Source: Glandiceps talaboti
Lineage: Eukaryota > Hemichordata > Enteropneusta > Spengelidae
NCBI RefSeq assembly: GCF_964340395.1
Contig: NC_135562.1
Location: 4,658,634 to 4,722,633, forward strand
Direction of reading: 5' to 3'
DNA: 64,000 bases
How positions within the stretch are numbered: position 1 is the first letter of the stretch; each line of letters starts with the position of its first letter. The notes below the pieces were generated by a model. That model saw nothing but the letters and a program-made list of their open reading frames with translations, was not told the DNA's origin and did not search any database. Position numbers and translations under genes: made by a program. Shown piece after piece: positions 1-64,000 of this stretch.

Positions 1-757
1 ACAAGCTGAGTTTATACATGTTTTGAGAGGATAATTTTTGCTGCATACAAAAATGTTGTAGTATTCCATCTGGTATAATGTTATAATGTATTAAATGATT
101 TGATAATGTAATTTAATATACCTATACTGAAATGGCAAGGAAACCTGTTTTCCATTAAACAAAGCCACAGGCGTGATCAAGGTCCATAGTAGACGGATCG
201 AAACATCACATTCATTTCCAATTTACCATTCCAAAGTAACTATATTGTAGTGTCCTATTGATTCTTGGAACCACAAACAACATATTCTCCAAAGCCGAAA
301 GATGATTCAGTTACAGCTGCACTGTTTTTTTTATCAAACTGACAACCAACATATTCACTGAAACTTGTTAAAATATCAATAATTCTACATGTTAATTAGA
401 GTTTGATTTACATCTATAAGTACTAAGTAGTACATGTACACTAACAGTTAGTTGAAACTGTGATTGTGTTGGGATGATGATTTTAGAGTGCGGACTTAAA
501 AGTCAATTTGATTGGATTTAAAGTATGATATCGTGTGTACATGTATAGCTACACACATACTTTTAGTCACAGGTGATTTCACACTGTTCAGGGTGTATAG
601 TATTATGAGTAAGTCATATTAAAGAAAAAAAATTCCTGATGCAGCTAGTGCAGCAGTGATGTCATCAAAGGCATGCATTCAATTTGATGTTAAAAATATA
701 CAAGATTAACTGATCAAGCAAATTGCACTTATATGATAAATTCAGCTTGTGCTTCTT
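1..757. mobile_element. Inverted-repeat element, left end cut by window edge
   Basis: Starts with ACAAGCTGAGTTTATA and ends with an inverted match GATAAATTCAGCTTGTGC near 735-757. The same terminal motif bounds the complete element at 15305-15670 and occurs alone at about 40434. Non-autonomous: no open frame for a transposase. Confidence 0.5.
171..258 (+). repeat. Interspersed repeat, copy 1 (GATCGAAAC family)
   Basis: About 88 bp, roughly 90% the same as 54668-54757, in the same orientation. Contains GTAGACGGATCGAAACATC. Such motifs are often seen at ends of retroelements in marine invertebrates; the family is not identified here. Confidence 0.6.
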
Positions 758-2127
758 TATAAGTAAATATACACATCATATTATTCCTAAATGAAGTTAT
801 CCACATAAGTAGGAGACCTAGTATTCATCATAATCCTATCATTAAGTATATTCTGAGTCCATGAAACCCTAGTATCACGGCAAAATATTTATTTATAAAT
901 ACAAGTCTTTAAAAGATAAGTCTTTAGTGGTACAAAAATGAATTATCTGAGAAAACATGAATTTCTTTATTTTTCATGTCAACAGGAACGATAAGGATAC
1001 TGCCATCAATTTTTTTTCTCATTTACACAATTGAAACCAATCATAAACAAATTTTACATCTTCTAATCTCAAATTTAGGTACAAGTTCTTTTGGGTCAAC
1101 TGATCACCTTTTCAATAGTCTCAGTTATACAGATTTTCTGACTTCAACCACCCCAGCAGAAAATCTGGGGCATTACAACATCACTGATTGGAAAAGGATG
1201 GTTGTGTGGAGAGGCTGGCCCACAACATGAACTCTAGATTTGTAGTAAAATGATACCTTGTTAACTCTTGCCTAGAGTATTTGGGTTATCTCCTAAACAA
1301 AGATAATTTTCAAAACATTTATATGAAATATATACAGAGTTGATGAAAATATGTAAATTAGGAACCATTTTCATCCAATCAGTGGCTCTCACAGATCCTG
1401 ACAGTGGCCAAGTTCCTCCTTATACATATAACTTTATATTGTCAGCAATATCCCAGACTTTTGCTCGGCCATGAAGTTAGTCATCACCGGTGATGAGTCT
1501 GGATAACTGAAACTAACTTTTTTACAAATAAAGCAAGGCAAACCAATGAAACAAACTTTTTTTGGGTTTGAATATAATTTGGCTTGATCATTATAATTGG
1601 TATTTTCAGATATAGGCAAATGTTTCTAACTAAGCCAGCGATGCGGGCCTAAAAGAACTCATCCCTAGCCTGAAGTTTGTCTATCGATTCTTTAAGTACA
1701 TGACATTTTCCTCTTTATAGGATTGTTCCAAGAGATTCCGACACATTTCAATGATATCTTTATATTCATTTTGTATTAAAGTTCAGTGGCCGTCCAATTA
1801 ACATGTCTGAATGAAGCATTTCTTATTTGTAGGATGCATTGCATTGCAATCACTACGTAAAAATATCATACTCATCCTATGTTCCAATCACCCCATAAAA
1901 TTTAGCTTATTTGCATGAGGTCAAAGTTCATCTTGGGTTAAAATCATTATGCAAATTTCAAGATGCTCTCAGAAATAAAGTTGTTGTTTTTTTCAGTGTC
2001 CCTACTTACTGGCCAGGTTTTTTGTATCATGGGACCCCAAGGCACAGACGTTTAAATTAGACGACTACTGCACTTTAATGTGATTGTCGTCTATAAGATG
2101 ATTCCTCTCGGTTATCTTCCATCATGT

Positions 2128-63965
<61,838 letters not shown>

Positions 63966-64000
63966 CTGTAAGTTGGAAGAACATTAAGAGTTAGGTACTA

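Larger units (their letters stand above)
1..2127. other. 3' flank of OTOF, with repeat DNA
   Basis: Downstream side of the gene; the T5 3' UTR must lie in its upper part but its end cannot be fixed. The lower part holds an inverted-repeat element (1-757) with a nested repeat. No other coding region is supported. Confidence 0.6.

Overview
The window is AT-rich animal DNA, most likely from a marine invertebrate bilaterian. The clues are long introns, many short non-autonomous inverted-repeat elements, a tRNA-derived SINE, abundant microsatellites, and one gene with vertebrate-like exon structure. I cannot tell mollusc, brachiopod, hemichordate or another such lineage from sequence alone. No prokaryotic or viral gene was seen.

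Everything coding that I can support belongs to one gene on the minus strand: an otoferlin (OTOF) orthologue of the ferlin family, which are multi-C2, tail-anchored membrane-fusion and vesicle proteins. I read 34 exons (called w1 to w34 in transcription order, from 63965 down to 19324) plus five alternative terminal exons (T1 to T5, from 17240 down to 2128). Each exon is bounded by AG/GT and the phases agree at every junction. w1-w34 joined to the 181-nt form of the last exon gives 4,830 nt, exactly 1,610 codons with no internal stop. The 5' third of the gene (start codon, C2A to C2C) lies beyond position 64000. Domain order here: linker after C2C (w1-w2), FerA (w3-w7), FerB (w8-w9), C2D (w10-w12), C2de (w13-w15), a low-complexity charged linker ending in the DWWSKYFAS motif and beyond (w16-w22), C2E (w23-w27), linker (w28-w29), C2F (w30-w33), juxtamembrane stretch (w34), and the transmembrane tail (T1-T5).

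The most striking feature is the 3' end. Five tandem exons, spread over 15 kb, each start in the same phase after w34, each carry the ferlin RPDTSF-like entry motif, one membrane-spanning helix and a PGYTV tail, and each end in their own stop codon. The protein can therefore be given any one of five different membrane anchors. The anchors fall into two classes that look like the two alternative C-termini I recall for vertebrate otoferlin, and their order (LW, C, LW, C, C) suggests duplication of an ancestral pair. T1 and T4 also have good splice donors 22 and 18 nt after their stops.

Other points of interest inside the gene are three very small exons (33, 36 and 30 nt), two phase-symmetric insert regions that human otoferlin appears to lack (w5-w6 in FerA, w28 between C2E and C2F), and a local tandem duplication that copied the splice acceptor of w29 twice. 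The introns hold several families of inverted-repeat elements, a perfect 35-bp hairpin, a SINE, and assorted mini- and microsatellites. No second gene was found.
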